DNA of 64,000 nucleotides from Photobacterium halotolerans DSM 18316 (GTDB lineage: Bacteria > Pseudomonadota > Gammaproteobacteria > Enterobacterales > Vibrionaceae). Within the stretch, counting starts at the first letter, position 1. Each line of letters begins with the position of its first letter. A program made the translations under genes and the position numbers. Where the stretch lies: the NCBI RefSeq assembly GCF_000425165.1, contig NZ_KE384324.1:57201-121200 (forward strand). Direction: 5' to 3'. A model generated the notes under the pieces. It was not told the DNA's origin, searched no databases, and saw only the letters and a list, made by a program, of their open reading frames with translations. This document shows positions 40,821 to 50,247 of this stretch, piece by piece.

Positions 40821-41226
40821 TCATCCTCCAAAAATTATTATTGATTCAGCAACCTGCTAACAAAACAGCTTGCTCCTGTATTTTGCCATAATATACAGCG
40901 ACATTGAGAAAACTATATGTAAACAATTCCCCGATTTTGCCAGTATTTAACACTTATCAAACACGGTTACGCCCGCTGATGTACGGAGCAGCTCAGCGAT
41001 AACAGCCTGATTTTTATCTGCTGACCGCCTTATACTTTCGGCTAACTTAACAGCAATTTAACATCCCATTTTTCTTGAGTCACATCACTAACTTTCTAAA
41101 TTTAGCCAATATTTGCTGTTTTTTTGCCCGACTAAAGTTGCACTGTGCGTCTTCAATAAGCTTGCTATTGTCATCACGTAACATTTTTTTAACTGAAAAA
41201 TGACTGACCATAGTAAGGAGATGACC
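40821..41226. promoter_or_regulatory. divergent control region of cvrA and yjcH-actP
   Basis: A 406-bp gap, AT-rich in the half near yjcH. It contains a GACTAAAGTT element at 41130-41139, part of a motif shared with acs and with the 48.3-kb region. Beyond the ribosome site AAGGAG before yjcH, nothing else could be assigned. Confidence 0.6.
41130..41139 (+). promoter_or_regulatory. acetate-gene motif upstream of yjcH-actP
   Basis: GACTAAAGTT, nine of ten positions identical to the perfect dyad GACTAAAGTC at 48280. It is 88 bp before the yjcH start. Proposed CrbR-associated site (inference). Confidence 0.45.
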
Positions 41227-41493
41227 ATGGCGTTTGAATCCAAGGAGCAAGCGCAAGCCTACTGGAAGGAGAACCTGACCATTATGGGTTCTTTGCTTGC
41301 CATCTGGTTCCTCATGTCATACGGGGCAGGTGTGTTGTTTGTGGATGCCCTGAATCAGTTTCAGCTGGGCGGCTTTAAACTCGGCTTCTGGTTTTCACAA
41401 CAAGGTTCCATTTACATCTTTGTTGCATTGATTTTTGTCTATGTCTACAAGATGAATGCGCTGGACCGCAAATTCAACGTTCACGAGGATTAA
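41227..41493 (+). CDS. yjcH: DUF485 membrane protein YjcH
   Basis: Small inner-membrane protein of 88 residues with two hydrophobic helices (about 22-42 and 58-76), always found before the acetate permease gene. The core LTIMGSLLAIWFLMSYGAGVLF and the second helix FWFSQQGSIYIFVALIFVYVYKMN fit DUF485. The ATG at 41227 is chosen because AAGGAG lies seven bases upstream; the ATG six bases earlier is too close to it. It is cotranscribed with actP (14 bp gap). Its exact role is unknown; assistance to ActP is inferred from linkage. Confidence 0.92.
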   Translation: MAFESKEQAQAYWKENLTIMGSLLAIWFLMSYGAGVLFVDALNQFQLGGFKLGFWFSQQGSIYIFVALIFVYVYKMNALDRKFNVHED

Positions 41494-41507
41494 GGGAGTA
41501 GTCACTC

Positions 41508-43211
41508 ATGGATATTCAAACCTGGACCTTCATACTGGTGGGTCTGTCTTTCGCACTCTATATCGGGATTGCTATCTGGTCCCGCGCGGGGTCAACCAGC
41601 GAGTTCTATGTCGCCGGCGGTGGTGTTCACCCTGTGGCTAACGGCATGGCAACCGCTGCTGACTGGATGTCTGCCGCTTCGTTCATTTCGATGGCAGGGA
41701 TCATTTCGTTTGCCGGTTATGACGGCGGCGTGTACCTGATGGGCTGGACCGGCGGTTATGTGCTGCTGGCACTGTGTCTTGCCCCTTACCTGCGTAAATT
41801 CGGCAAATTCACTGTGCCGGACTTTATCGGCGACCGTTACTACTCCCGCACTGCCCGTATGGTCGCTGTGTTCTGTGCCATCTTTGTTTCTTTCACCTAT
41901 GTAGCAGGACAAATGCGCGGCGTGGGCGTGGTCTTTGCCCGCTTCCTGGAAGTCGACATTAACGTCGGTATCATTATTGGTATGGCTATCGTGTTCTTCT
42001 ATGCAGTGATGGGCGGCATGAAAGGCATTACCTACACCCAGGTTGCACAGTACTGCGTGCTGATCTTTGCCTTCATGGTGCCTGCCATCTTCACCTCTAT
42101 CATGGTCACCGGCTCCGCGATTCCGCAAATCGGCTTCGGTTCGACCATCAGCGGCACGGATGTCTACCTGATGGACAAGCTGGAAGGCCTGAGTAGCGAG
42201 CTGGGCTTCACCTCCTACATTGACGGCTCCAAGAGCATGGTGGATGTGTTCTTCATCACCGCGGCTCTGATGGTCGGTACGGCAGGTCTGCCGCACGTGA
42301 TCATCCGTTTCTTCACCGTACCTCGCGTGAAAGATGCCCGTATTTCTGCCGGCTGGGCACTGCTGTTCATTGCCTTCCTGTACACCACGGCGCCGGCTGT
42401 GGCAGCATTTGCCCGTATCAACATGTTTGAAACCTTAAACGGTCCGGACATGCAGGGGGTCGCGGCCGAGCAAGCACCAAGCTGGGTAACCAACTGGGAA
42501 AAAACCGGTCTGGTCGCCTGGGAAGACAAGAATGGCGACGGCAAAATGTTCTACTCTGGCGATGAGCGTAACGAGATGAACATCAACCGTGACATCATAG
42601 TACTGGCAAGTCCTGAGCTGGCCAAACTGCCAAACTGGGTGGTTGCCCTGCTGGCGGCGGGTGGCCTGGCGGCAGCACTGTCAACGGCGGCCGGTTTGCT
42701 GCTGGTGATCTCCACCTCGGTGGCGCATGACCTGCTCAAGAAAGGCTTCAAACCCAATATGACGGATAAACAGGAGCTGAGGGCGGCCCGGATCGGGGCG
42801 GCGCTGGCGATTATCGGTGCCGGCTATCTGGGGATTAACCCGCCGGGCTTTGTGGCACAGGTGGTGGCCTTCGCCTTCGGTCTGGCGGCCTCGTCCTTCT
42901 TCCCGGCGATTATCATGGGGATCTTCTACAAGAAGATGAACAAAGAAGGCGCGATCGCCGGTATGCTGAGCGGTATCCTGTTCACCGCGGCTTACATCAT
43001 TTACTTCAAGTTCATCAACCCGGCGGCCAGCACCCCGGACAACTGGTGGTTCGGTATCAGCCCTGAAGGGATAGGTACCCTGGGTATGTGCGTGAACTTC
43101 GTGGTATCGATTGTGGTGAACAAGTTCACCGCAGAAGTCCCGGAAGATGTGCAGGAGCTGGTGGAATCTATCCGTTATCCGAAAGGATCGGGCGCAGCGC
43201 ACAGCCACTGA
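41508..43211 (+). CDS. actP: cation/acetate symporter ActP
   Basis: Sodium:solute symporter family permease (567 residues) that imports acetate and related short monocarboxylates for activation by Acs. Segments typical of ActP are seen: WSRAGSTSEFYVAGGGVHPVANGMATAADWMSAASFISMAG, GTAGLPHVIIRFFTVP and ALSTAAGLLLVISTSVAHDL. A soluble loop with an acidic NGDGKMFYSGDERNE stretch lies near residue 345. It is preceded by yjcH and followed by a strong terminator. Confidence 0.94.
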   Translation: MDIQTWTFILVGLSFALYIGIAIWSRAGSTSEFYVAGGGVHPVANGMATAADWMSAASFISMAGIISFAGYDGGVYLMGWTGGYVLLALCLAPYLRKFGKFTVPDFIGDRYYSRTARMVAVFCAIFVSFTYVAGQMRGVGVVFARFLEVDINVGIIIGMAIVFFYAVMGGMKGITYTQVAQYCVLIFAFMVPAIFTSIMVTGSAIPQIGFGSTISGTDVYLMDKLEGLSSELGFTSYIDGSKSMVDVFFITAALMVGTAGLPHVIIRFFTVPRVKDARISAGWALLFIAFLYTTAPAVAAFARINMFETLNGPDMQGVAAEQAPSWVTNWEKTGLVAWEDKNGDGKMFYSGDERNEMNINRDIIVLASPELAKLPNWVVALLAAGGLAAALSTAAGLLLVISTSVAHDLLKKGFKPNMTDKQELRAARIGAALAIIGAGYLGINPPGFVAQVVAFAFGLAASSFFPAIIMGIFYKKMNKEGAIAGMLSGILFTAAYIIYFKFINPAASTPDNWWFGISPEGIGTLGMCVNFVVSIVVNKFTAEVPEDVQELVESIRYPKGSGAAHSH

Positions 43212-43269
43212 ACCAACCGACAGAATAACAACACTCAGTAGCAACAAACGGGGGAAACCCCGCCCGCTG

Positions 43270-43297
43270 ACGGAGCCATGATGGCTCCGTTTTTTTT
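43270..43297 (+). terminator. terminator of yjcH-actP
   Basis: Arms ACGGAGCCAT and ATGGCTCCGT close a very short loop and are followed by eight T residues. Confidence 0.9.
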
Positions 43298-43387
43298 ATG
43301 CGCAGAGCAGGTGCGGCGTTTCACCCTCTCTCCGCCACATCTGAGCTGCAGTGACGTTTACGACCGCAGGATGCCACAGCGCATCCT

Positions 43388-46300
43388 CTAACTACTGATC
43401 CTCGCCTGCGCGTACTGATTCAGCAAAGAGCGCAGTTTCAGCGGCTTTACCGGCTTGCTGATAAAGGCAAAGCCTTTGCTGCGGATCGTCTGCTGCGTTT
43501 CCGGCAGCCTGTCGGCACTGATGATCACGCCTTTGAACACCGGCCCCAGCTTAGCTTCGCACTCGATCAGCACATCCAGGCCGGTTTCCAGCTCAGTGAG
43601 ATGGTAGTCGCTGAAAATCACATCTGGCACCCAGCCATCGTCACATTGTGCCAGCGCGGCCGACACAGATTCCGCCAGCCGGATGTCGCAGCCCCAGCGG
43701 CTGAGCAGACTGTCCATGCCGGTCAGTATGTCCTTCTCGTTATCAACACAGAGCACCCGGGTTCCGGACAAGGGTAACGACTGTTCCGGCGCAGCCTGCG
43801 GTTTTTCTTCCGGCAGATGCATCGCCTGTCCCCGGCGCACAGACAGTGCGAACACTGTGCCCTCGCCCAGCCAGGAGCGCAGTGACAACGGATGATCCAT
43901 CACCCGGCTGATCCCCCGGGCTATCGCCAGCCCGAGGCCGAGACCATGATCGCCGCGCCCGCGGTCTATACGGGTGAATTCATCAAAAATGTTGGCCTGC
44001 TTCTCTTGCGGTATCCCGGGACCGTTATCCCAGACCTCTATCCTGAGCTGACTACCAACCCGCCGCACCCCCAGCAGCACTTTGCCACCCGGATTATAGC
44101 GAAATGCATTGGTCAGAAAATTTTGCAGTGCCCGGCGCAGCAACCTGGGATCGGAATGCACCAGCGCCTTGCTGTCTACCACGGAAAAATCTATGCCCTG
44201 CTGTCTGGCCAGGGCGCTGAATTCGGCATTGAGCGTATTGAACACATCGCTGAGCGGGAACACATGAACATTAACCTGCAGCTTACCGGCCTCCAGGCGC
44301 GACACATCGAGCAGATCACCAATCAGATCCTCGGCTGCACCCAGGGCGCTCTCAATATGGTGCGCCAGTTTAGTGCTTTCCTCATCCTTGGCCACTTCAG
44401 ACAGCGACGATGAAAACAGGCGGGCCGCATTGAGCGGCTGCATCAGATCATGGCTGACGGCGGCCAGAAAGCGGCTTTTCGACTGGGCCTGCTGCTCGGC
44501 ATGCTGAGTGGCCGAGACCAGCCGGCGGTTGAGCTGCTCCAGCTCTTGTGTTCGCTGCCGCACCCTGGCCTCCAGGTTTTCATTGGCTTCTTTAAGCGCT
44601 TCCTCTGCCTGACGAAATGCCGTGATATCGGTAAAGCTCATAACGAAACCGCCGCCCGGCATCGGATTGCCCTGCACTTCAATCACCCGTCCGTCCGGCC
44701 GGATCCGGGAAGAGGTATGCGCCGTGCCGTGCTGCAGGTGCTTGACCCGCTTGGCGACATGAACTTCAGGATCCCCCGGTCCGCACAACCCCAGACGCGC
44801 ATTATGGCGGATCACATCCGCAATCGGCCGCCCGACCTGGATCAAACCGGGCGGGAAAGAAAACAGCTCCAGATAACGCTGGTTCCAGGCCACCAGCCGC
44901 AGCTGTTTATCCACCACGGCAATCCCCTGACTGATGTGTTCAATGGCGCCCTGCAGTAGTCCGCGGCTGAAATCAAACAGTTCAGAGGCTTCATCGACTA
45001 TGGTGGCCACTTCTTCCAGCTGCATATTGCGCCCCTGCAATGCCGAGGTCAGCACTAAACGGGCCGAAGAGGCACCAAACACCCCCGCCAGTACCCGTTC
45101 GGTATGGCGAATCAGGCTGGCCGGCGCCTGCTGCTGAGGCTGAAAAGTGAACTGGTGCTGCTGGGCAAAGTGGGTGAAGGCCTGACGCATCCGCTTGCGA
45201 CCGACAAACCGCGCCGCCAGCAGTTCAAGCTCAGACACTGTCACCCTGGCCTGGTACAGCCTGGCGTCGTCGGCCTCCGGCATCGGCGCGCCGACAAAAG
45301 TGGCGGCCTGCAGGCGCTCGGTCAGTGATGAGCGGGTCACCATAGACACCAGAACGTAGAGCAGCAGGTTGGTCGTGAGGCTGATCAGCATGCCCCAGTC
45401 CACTGTGGTTAACTCGCTCAGTACCGGCAGGGAAGGCGGTGTCAGCAACCACAGCAACAGGTTAGTGTCAGCACTGCCGGCCAGCATACCTGTCTGGCTC
45501 ATCAGGGTGATCACCCACAGCGCGGTGCCGCCCAGCATACCGGCGTAGACACCGTTGCGGTTGCCCTCGCGCCAGTAAATTCCCCCCAGCAACGCCGGGG
45601 CGAACTGGGCAATCGCCGCAAAGGATAACAGCCCGATCGCCGACAGCGATTCGATTTCATCCAGCACTTCATGAAAGCCCCAGGCCGCCAGCAGCAGCAA
45701 CAGGATCAGGCCGCGGCGGATATTGAGCAGCAGGCCGGAAAACGCCGCATGGTTACGGCTCGATACCCGCAGCCGGCGCAGCAACAAAGGCAGCACCAGA
45801 TCGTTGGATGCCATGATGGCCAGGGCGATGGTCGAGACAATCACCATGCCGCTGGCCGCTGAGGTGCCGCCCAGAAAAGCCAGCAAGGCGATGGTGTCGG
45901 CCCCTTGCAGCAACGGCAGGTTGATCACATAGGTATCGGCGGGCACATCCGGCAGCAGCACTTTCCCGGCCAGTGCCAGCGGCACCACGAAAATGCCCAT
46001 CAACAGCAGATACACAGGGAACACCCGGCGGGCAAGGTGCAGATCGGGGGCGTGGGTATTTTCCACCACAGTCGTATGGAACTGGCGCGGCAGACAGATA
46101 ATCGCCGTCATGGTCAGCAAAGTATGAATAATAAAACTGCCGGCATTGATATCCATCGACGGCAGCACGGACACGTCCAGCTGGCTCAGTGCCAGCGCCG
46201 GCATATCCCACCACAGCAGCATGACAAACAGCCCCACCACCAGAAAGGCCGCCAGCTTGATCAAAGATTCAAATGCCACTGCCATCATCATGCCGCGATG

Positions 46301-46852
46301 GTGCTCAGTGGTATCAAGATGACGGGTGCCGAACAGCACAGTAAAAGCGGCCAGCGCCAGGGTCACCAGCCAGGCGATATCGCCGTCATTGAGGGTGCTG
46401 TTGCGGGTCAGATCAGGGGCCACCTGGGCCAGCCCCATGGTGATCCCCCGCAGCTGCAGGGCGATATAAGGCAGAATACCGGCAGTGGCAATCAGGGTGA
46501 CCAGCACCGCCAGCCCCTGAGATTTGCCATAGCGGGCGGCGATAAAATCGGCAATCGAGGTGATATGTTCGCGCTTGGCGATCAGGATCAGGCGGGCAAA
46601 AATACGCCAGCCAAAGGTGAAGACCAGAATGGGTGCCAGGTAGATCGGCAGAAACGACCACAGATCCCGGCTGGCCTGACCAACGGTGCCGTAAAACGTC
46701 CAGGAGGTGCAGTAGACCGCAATCGACAGACTGTATATCCAGGGGCGCCAGCGGGACATCCAGCCGGTATGTTTATCGCCGTACCAGGCAATGAAAAACA
46801 ATAGCCCAAGATAGGCCAGTGATACCGGCACGACTATCCATCCCTGCTCCAT
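43388..46852 (-). CDS. crbS: transporter-fused hybrid histidine kinase, CrbS-like
   Basis: A 1,154-residue sensor. Residues 1-500 form a sodium:solute-symporter-type membrane domain (SLAYLGLLFFIAWYGD..., about 13 helices). A PAS region (about 640-740) and a coiled coil come next, then HisKA with His801 in SHDLMQPLNA, an ATPase domain (GDHGLGLGLAIARGI) and a C-terminal receiver with Asp1082 in SDYHL. This architecture is that of CrbS/MxtR/CbrA kinases. With CrbR at 38.4 kb it should run the switch from acetate excretion to uptake. It is convergent with actP. Whether the transporter part moves a solute is unknown. Confidence 0.88.
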   Translation of the reverse strand: MEQGWIVVPVSLAYLGLLFFIAWYGDKHTGWMSRWRPWIYSLSIAVYCTSWTFYGTVGQASRDLWSFLPIYLAPILVFTFGWRIFARLILIAKREHITSIADFIAARYGKSQGLAVLVTLIATAGILPYIALQLRGITMGLAQVAPDLTRNSTLNDGDIAWLVTLALAAFTVLFGTRHLDTTEHHRGMMMAVAFESLIKLAAFLVVGLFVMLLWWDMPALALSQLDVSVLPSMDINAGSFIIHTLLTMTAIICLPRQFHTTVVENTHAPDLHLARRVFPVYLLLMGIFVVPLALAGKVLLPDVPADTYVINLPLLQGADTIALLAFLGGTSAASGMVIVSTIALAIMASNDLVLPLLLRRLRVSSRNHAAFSGLLLNIRRGLILLLLLAAWGFHEVLDEIESLSAIGLLSFAAIAQFAPALLGGIYWREGNRNGVYAGMLGGTALWVITLMSQTGMLAGSADTNLLLWLLTPPSLPVLSELTTVDWGMLISLTTNLLLYVLVSMVTRSSLTERLQAATFVGAPMPEADDARLYQARVTVSELELLAARFVGRKRMRQAFTHFAQQHQFTFQPQQQAPASLIRHTERVLAGVFGASSARLVLTSALQGRNMQLEEVATIVDEASELFDFSRGLLQGAIEHISQGIAVVDKQLRLVAWNQRYLELFSFPPGLIQVGRPIADVIRHNARLGLCGPGDPEVHVAKRVKHLQHGTAHTSSRIRPDGRVIEVQGNPMPGGGFVMSFTDITAFRQAEEALKEANENLEARVRQRTQELEQLNRRLVSATQHAEQQAQSKSRFLAAVSHDLMQPLNAARLFSSSLSEVAKDEESTKLAHHIESALGAAEDLIGDLLDVSRLEAGKLQVNVHVFPLSDVFNTLNAEFSALARQQGIDFSVVDSKALVHSDPRLLRRALQNFLTNAFRYNPGGKVLLGVRRVGSQLRIEVWDNGPGIPQEKQANIFDEFTRIDRGRGDHGLGLGLAIARGISRVMDHPLSLRSWLGEGTVFALSVRRGQAMHLPEEKPQAAPEQSLPLSGTRVLCVDNEKDILTGMDSLLSRWGCDIRLAESVSAALAQCDDGWVPDVIFSDYHLTELETGLDVLIECEAKLGPVFKGVIISADRLPETQQTIRSKGFAFISKPVKPLKLRSLLNQYAQARISS

Positions 46853-46967
46853 AGGATCTCCCTGAAAAATATTCCCTGATTCGGCCCCGTGCCCGGGGCC
46901 GAGTGTACCTCACTCTCGGGTGAGTATCCGTCCGGCAGGTCACATCTCACCGGCCAGACTGCTGTGC

Positions 46968-48140
46968 TTAATGCACTTCGCGCGCCGCCCTCGGTTCGGT
47001 CTGGGGCGATTCATCAATGCTCATCAGCAATACCGGCAGCCCCATGATGGCCATCAGCCAGAACACATCAGCCCCCCACCAGCCGTATCCCCAGCCGCTC
47101 AGAGTGGTCAGCGCCGCCATGACCGCACCCAGCGGCAAGGCATTGTACAGCGCCTGCAGGGCAACCATCTGGTGGCTTTGCGCATGCTGAATATAACGAA
47201 TTGCCGCCAGATGCGCCGCCGCAAAGGTCACGCCATGCAGCGCCTGCGTCAGCACCAGCATCGGCAGTTCTGTCATGGTCGCGGTCAGTCCCCAGCGCAA
47301 CAAGACACCCGCCGCCGCCAGCCGGAACATGGCTGCCACACTCCAGCCGGCAAACAACCGCTTGCTGAGTGCAAACACCGCAACCTCAGCGATCACACTG
47401 AAACTCCACAAATAACCACTCACCGCTTCGCTGTAACCGATCGTCTTCCAGTACATGGCGCTGAAACTGTAATACGCGGCGTGGCTCCCCTGCAGCAGGG
47501 CCACAATGATCAGAAAACGCATCACCCGTTTATCGCGCAGAATCCCCAGTAACGGAGGCCGGGGCTGGCGTACTGTGGTGGCTTCGCTTGGCAATACAGT
47601 CGGCTGGCGCAACGACAATAACAGGGCGGCACCCAGCCCGCCAACCGCTACCCAGGGGATCACCGCCGCGCCAAACTCGGCGGCCGCCATACCGGCTATG
47701 GTCGAACCGACAATAAAAGCGATCGATCCCCACAGCCGGGTTCGACCATAGTCTAAATGCCCGTGTTTGGCGTAATAATTAGCCAGACTGTCTGTCAGCG
47801 GGATCACCGGCCCGACGAGAATATTGAACAGTACAATCACGGCTGTCAGTGCGATCAGATTACCGCTGACCATCACAAATGACACGCAGCAGATCAAGCT
47901 GAGTACCGCCAGCCAGCGCAACGCCGGCAACAGGTGTTCCACCTGATGTACCCTGGGCGTCAGCACCATATTGGCAAAACAGCGCACTCCCAGGCCCAGG
48001 CCCAGCAACACACCGATATCACCGGCCGGTATGCCCAGTGAATTCAGCCAGACGGCCCAAAACGGCAGATACACGCCATAGTTAAAGTAAAAGCCGAACA
48101 TGTACTGTGCTGTCCAGCCAAACGGGCTACTTCTTAACAT
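46968..48140 (-). CDS. MFS transporter, HcaT/phenylpropionate-type
   Basis: Major-facilitator protein of about 390 residues with twelve helices. It resembles E. coli HcaT through its length (GFYFNYGVYLPFWAVWL, PLTDSLANYYAKHGHLDYGRTRLWGSIAFIVGS, LLQGSHAAYYSFSAMYWKTIGYSE). HcaT is a putative 3-phenylpropionate/nucleoside-type importer; no phenylpropionate genes lie here, so the substrate is open. The frame is open to 48236. The ATG at 48140 (MLRSSPFGW) is preferred because AGGGT precedes it by seven bases and the first helix follows. Another ATG at 48158 is possible. Confidence 0.85.
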   Translation of the reverse strand: MLRSSPFGWTAQYMFGFYFNYGVYLPFWAVWLNSLGIPAGDIGVLLGLGLGVRCFANMVLTPRVHQVEHLLPALRWLAVLSLICCVSFVMVSGNLIALTAVIVLFNILVGPVIPLTDSLANYYAKHGHLDYGRTRLWGSIAFIVGSTIAGMAAAEFGAAVIPWVAVGGLGAALLLSLRQPTVLPSEATTVRQPRPPLLGILRDKRVMRFLIIVALLQGSHAAYYSFSAMYWKTIGYSEAVSGYLWSFSVIAEVAVFALSKRLFAGWSVAAMFRLAAAGVLLRWGLTATMTELPMLVLTQALHGVTFAAAHLAAIRYIQHAQSHQMVALQALYNALPLGAVMAALTTLSGWGYGWWGADVFWLMAIMGLPVLLMSIDESPQTEPRAAREVH

Positions 48141-48279
48141 TTCAAAACCCTGCTGCATGAAAATGGTCGCCATTATGCCTGTCGGGCACATGGCAGGAAA
48201 GGCGGCAGCGAAGTTATTGGCCCAGATCCCACGCATTATCCCGCCTGTGACAGCACAGCGGCTGTCTGGCCGTCTCCTA

Positions 48280-48289
48280 GACTAAAGTC
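48280..48289 (+). promoter_or_regulatory. perfect GACT-AA-AGTC dyad between the MFS gene and the DUF294 gene
   Basis: GACTAAAGTC is an exact inverted repeat (GACT, two-base centre, AGTC) between two divergent genes. It is 106 bp before the DUF294-protein start. Close variants precede yjcH-actP and acs. Confidence 0.5.
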
Positions 48290-48395
48290 GGCTGGAGCAA
48301 AAGCGGGCACTGGGCGACACTGCTTAGCAGAGGATTCACCATCACCACTGTGCACACCCGCACCACTTGCGCCAGTACCACAAAGCGAGAGAGCA

Positions 48396-50225
48396 ATGCC
48401 GGATACCTTTAATACCTCACTGATCCCTTTTGACCGGCTGGATGGCAGCCAGCAGAACGCACTGCTCAAGGCACTGGATGTGGCGTATTTTCGCAGTGGT
48501 GAGGTGATCATCCGGGCCGGCGATCCCTGCCAGTCGCTGCACATCATTATTAAAGGCAGCGTGGAAGAAACCTCGGCGGACCGGCAAGAGCACTTTGCCC
48601 ACTACACCACAGATGACCTTTTTGATGTACGCGCCCAGTTCAGCGGTCACAGCCGCCACCAGTACCGGGCCACAGAAGATACGCTGTGCTACCTGCTCCC
48701 TCAGGAACACTTTACCGCGCTGTGCCGGCACAATCCGGCGTTCGCGGCTTATTTCAACAGCGATCTGGCCACCCGCCAGCAATTACTTGAGCAGGCCCAT
48801 CAGCAGCAGAATCTGGCGGAATTTATTCTGACCCGTGTCCGCCAGGACAACATTCAGCCCTGTCTGATCCTGCCCGCCGACACCGATCTGCGTACTGCCA
48901 CCGAACAGATGCGCCAGCGCAACTGTGACGCGGCTTTCACCCTAGTGGATGACACGGCAGAGCAGGCCGAACACAGGTTTGGCATAGTCACCCGTACCGA
49001 TCTGCTGCACGCCGTGATGCTGGATAACCTCACTGGCGACACAGCAGTGGGCCAGATCGCCACCTCGCCGGTGATCAGCATTGAGCTGGGGGCGTATCTG
49101 TTCAAGGCCATGATCACCATGACCCGGCACAAGGTCAAACGCGTGCTGGTCACACAGGGCAATGACATCGCCGGTATGCTGGATATGACCCAGGTACTGA
49201 GCCTGTTTTCCACCCATTCCCATGTGCTGGCGCTGCGTATCGCCCGTGCCACCCGCATAGAGGAACTGGCACTGGCGGCAGCCAGCCAGCGGGCACTGGT
49301 AGAGACACTGTTCAACAACGGCATTCATACCCGTTTTCTGATGGAGCTGATTGCCAGTATTAATGAACAGATTATTGAAAAAGCCTTTCAGCTGGTGGTG
49401 CCTGAGCAATGGCAGCCGCTCTGCTGCCTGCTGGTGCTGGGCTCAGAAGGCCGCGGTGAGCAAATTCTGAAAACCGATCAGGATAACGCCCTGATCCTCG
49501 CTGATGGCGTCGACTGGCCCGAGTGCCGGGCTGTAATGGCGCAACTGAGCGACACCCTGTGCCAGCTCGGTTACCCGCCCTGCCCGGGCCGGGTCATGGT
49601 CAATAACCCGGACTGGGTCCAGAGCGTCTCCGGCTGGCAGCGCACCGTGCAGACATGCTGCGATAAAGGCGATGAAACCGCCATGATGACACTGGCGATC
49701 CTGGCGGATGCTCAGGCCGTTGCCGGTCACAGGCAGTTGCTGACACCGGTCAAAAGCCGCCTGTATCAAAGACTCAGCAGTCAGGAATTACTGCTGGCAA
49801 CCTTTGCCCGCCCGGCGCTCAGGTTCAGCGTCCCCCTGACCCTGTTCGGCCAGATCAAGCGCGGTAAAAGCGGACCGGACATCAAGCGGGGCGGTATTTT
49901 CCCGATTGTTCACGGCATCAGAACTCTGGCACTCGAACACAACGTGACAGACACCAACACCTTTCGCCGCCTGGCCGTGCTGGAACAGCGCCAGGTGCTG
50001 GAGCCGAGTACGGCGTCCAATCTGAGCGAAGCACTGAAACTCTTCATCCGCCTCAGGCTGCGCCAGCAGCTCAGCCTGCCAGCGGATACGGTCTCAGCCG
50101 GACAGCATCATCTGTTGGATCTGGCCTCACTCAGCCGGGCGGAGCGCGATCTCTTGCGACACAGTCTGCATGTGGTGAAAAAATTTAAAGAATGGCTCAG
50201 CTATCACTACCAGCTCAGAGACTGA
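48396..50225 (+). CDS. cNMP-binding/CBS/DUF294 nucleotidyltransferase-like signalling protein
   Basis: A 609-residue cytoplasmic protein. The order is: cyclic-nucleotide-binding-type domain (about 10-125, YFRSGEVIIRAGDPCQSLHIIIKGSVEE), a CBS pair (about 150-275, with FGIVTRTDLLHAVML and TRHKVKRVLVTQGNDIAGMLDMTQVLSLF), DUF294 nucleotidyltransferase fold (LGSEGRGEQILKTDQDNALI, about 348-367) and a C-terminal DUF294 helical domain. The GS-x-GR and D-x-D elements look intact, so it may be an active transferase acting on an unknown partner. It is followed after 22 bp by a DnaQ-like gene. Such pairs neighbour acs/crbS in related bacteria, so a role in acetate or energy signalling is inferred. Confidence 0.87.
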   Translation: MPDTFNTSLIPFDRLDGSQQNALLKALDVAYFRSGEVIIRAGDPCQSLHIIIKGSVEETSADRQEHFAHYTTDDLFDVRAQFSGHSRHQYRATEDTLCYLLPQEHFTALCRHNPAFAAYFNSDLATRQQLLEQAHQQQNLAEFILTRVRQDNIQPCLILPADTDLRTATEQMRQRNCDAAFTLVDDTAEQAEHRFGIVTRTDLLHAVMLDNLTGDTAVGQIATSPVISIELGAYLFKAMITMTRHKVKRVLVTQGNDIAGMLDMTQVLSLFSTHSHVLALRIARATRIEELALAAASQRALVETLFNNGIHTRFLMELIASINEQIIEKAFQLVVPEQWQPLCCLLVLGSEGRGEQILKTDQDNALILADGVDWPECRAVMAQLSDTLCQLGYPPCPGRVMVNNPDWVQSVSGWQRTVQTCCDKGDETAMMTLAILADAQAVAGHRQLLTPVKSRLYQRLSSQELLLATFARPALRFSVPLTLFGQIKRGKSGPDIKRGGIFPIVHGIRTLALEHNVTDTNTFRRLAVLEQRQVLEPSTASNLSEALKLFIRLRLRQQLSLPADTVSAGQHHLLDLASLSRAERDLLRHSLHVVKKFKEWLSYHYQLRD

Positions 50226-50247
50226 TACTAAGGAATGGTGAGATGAA

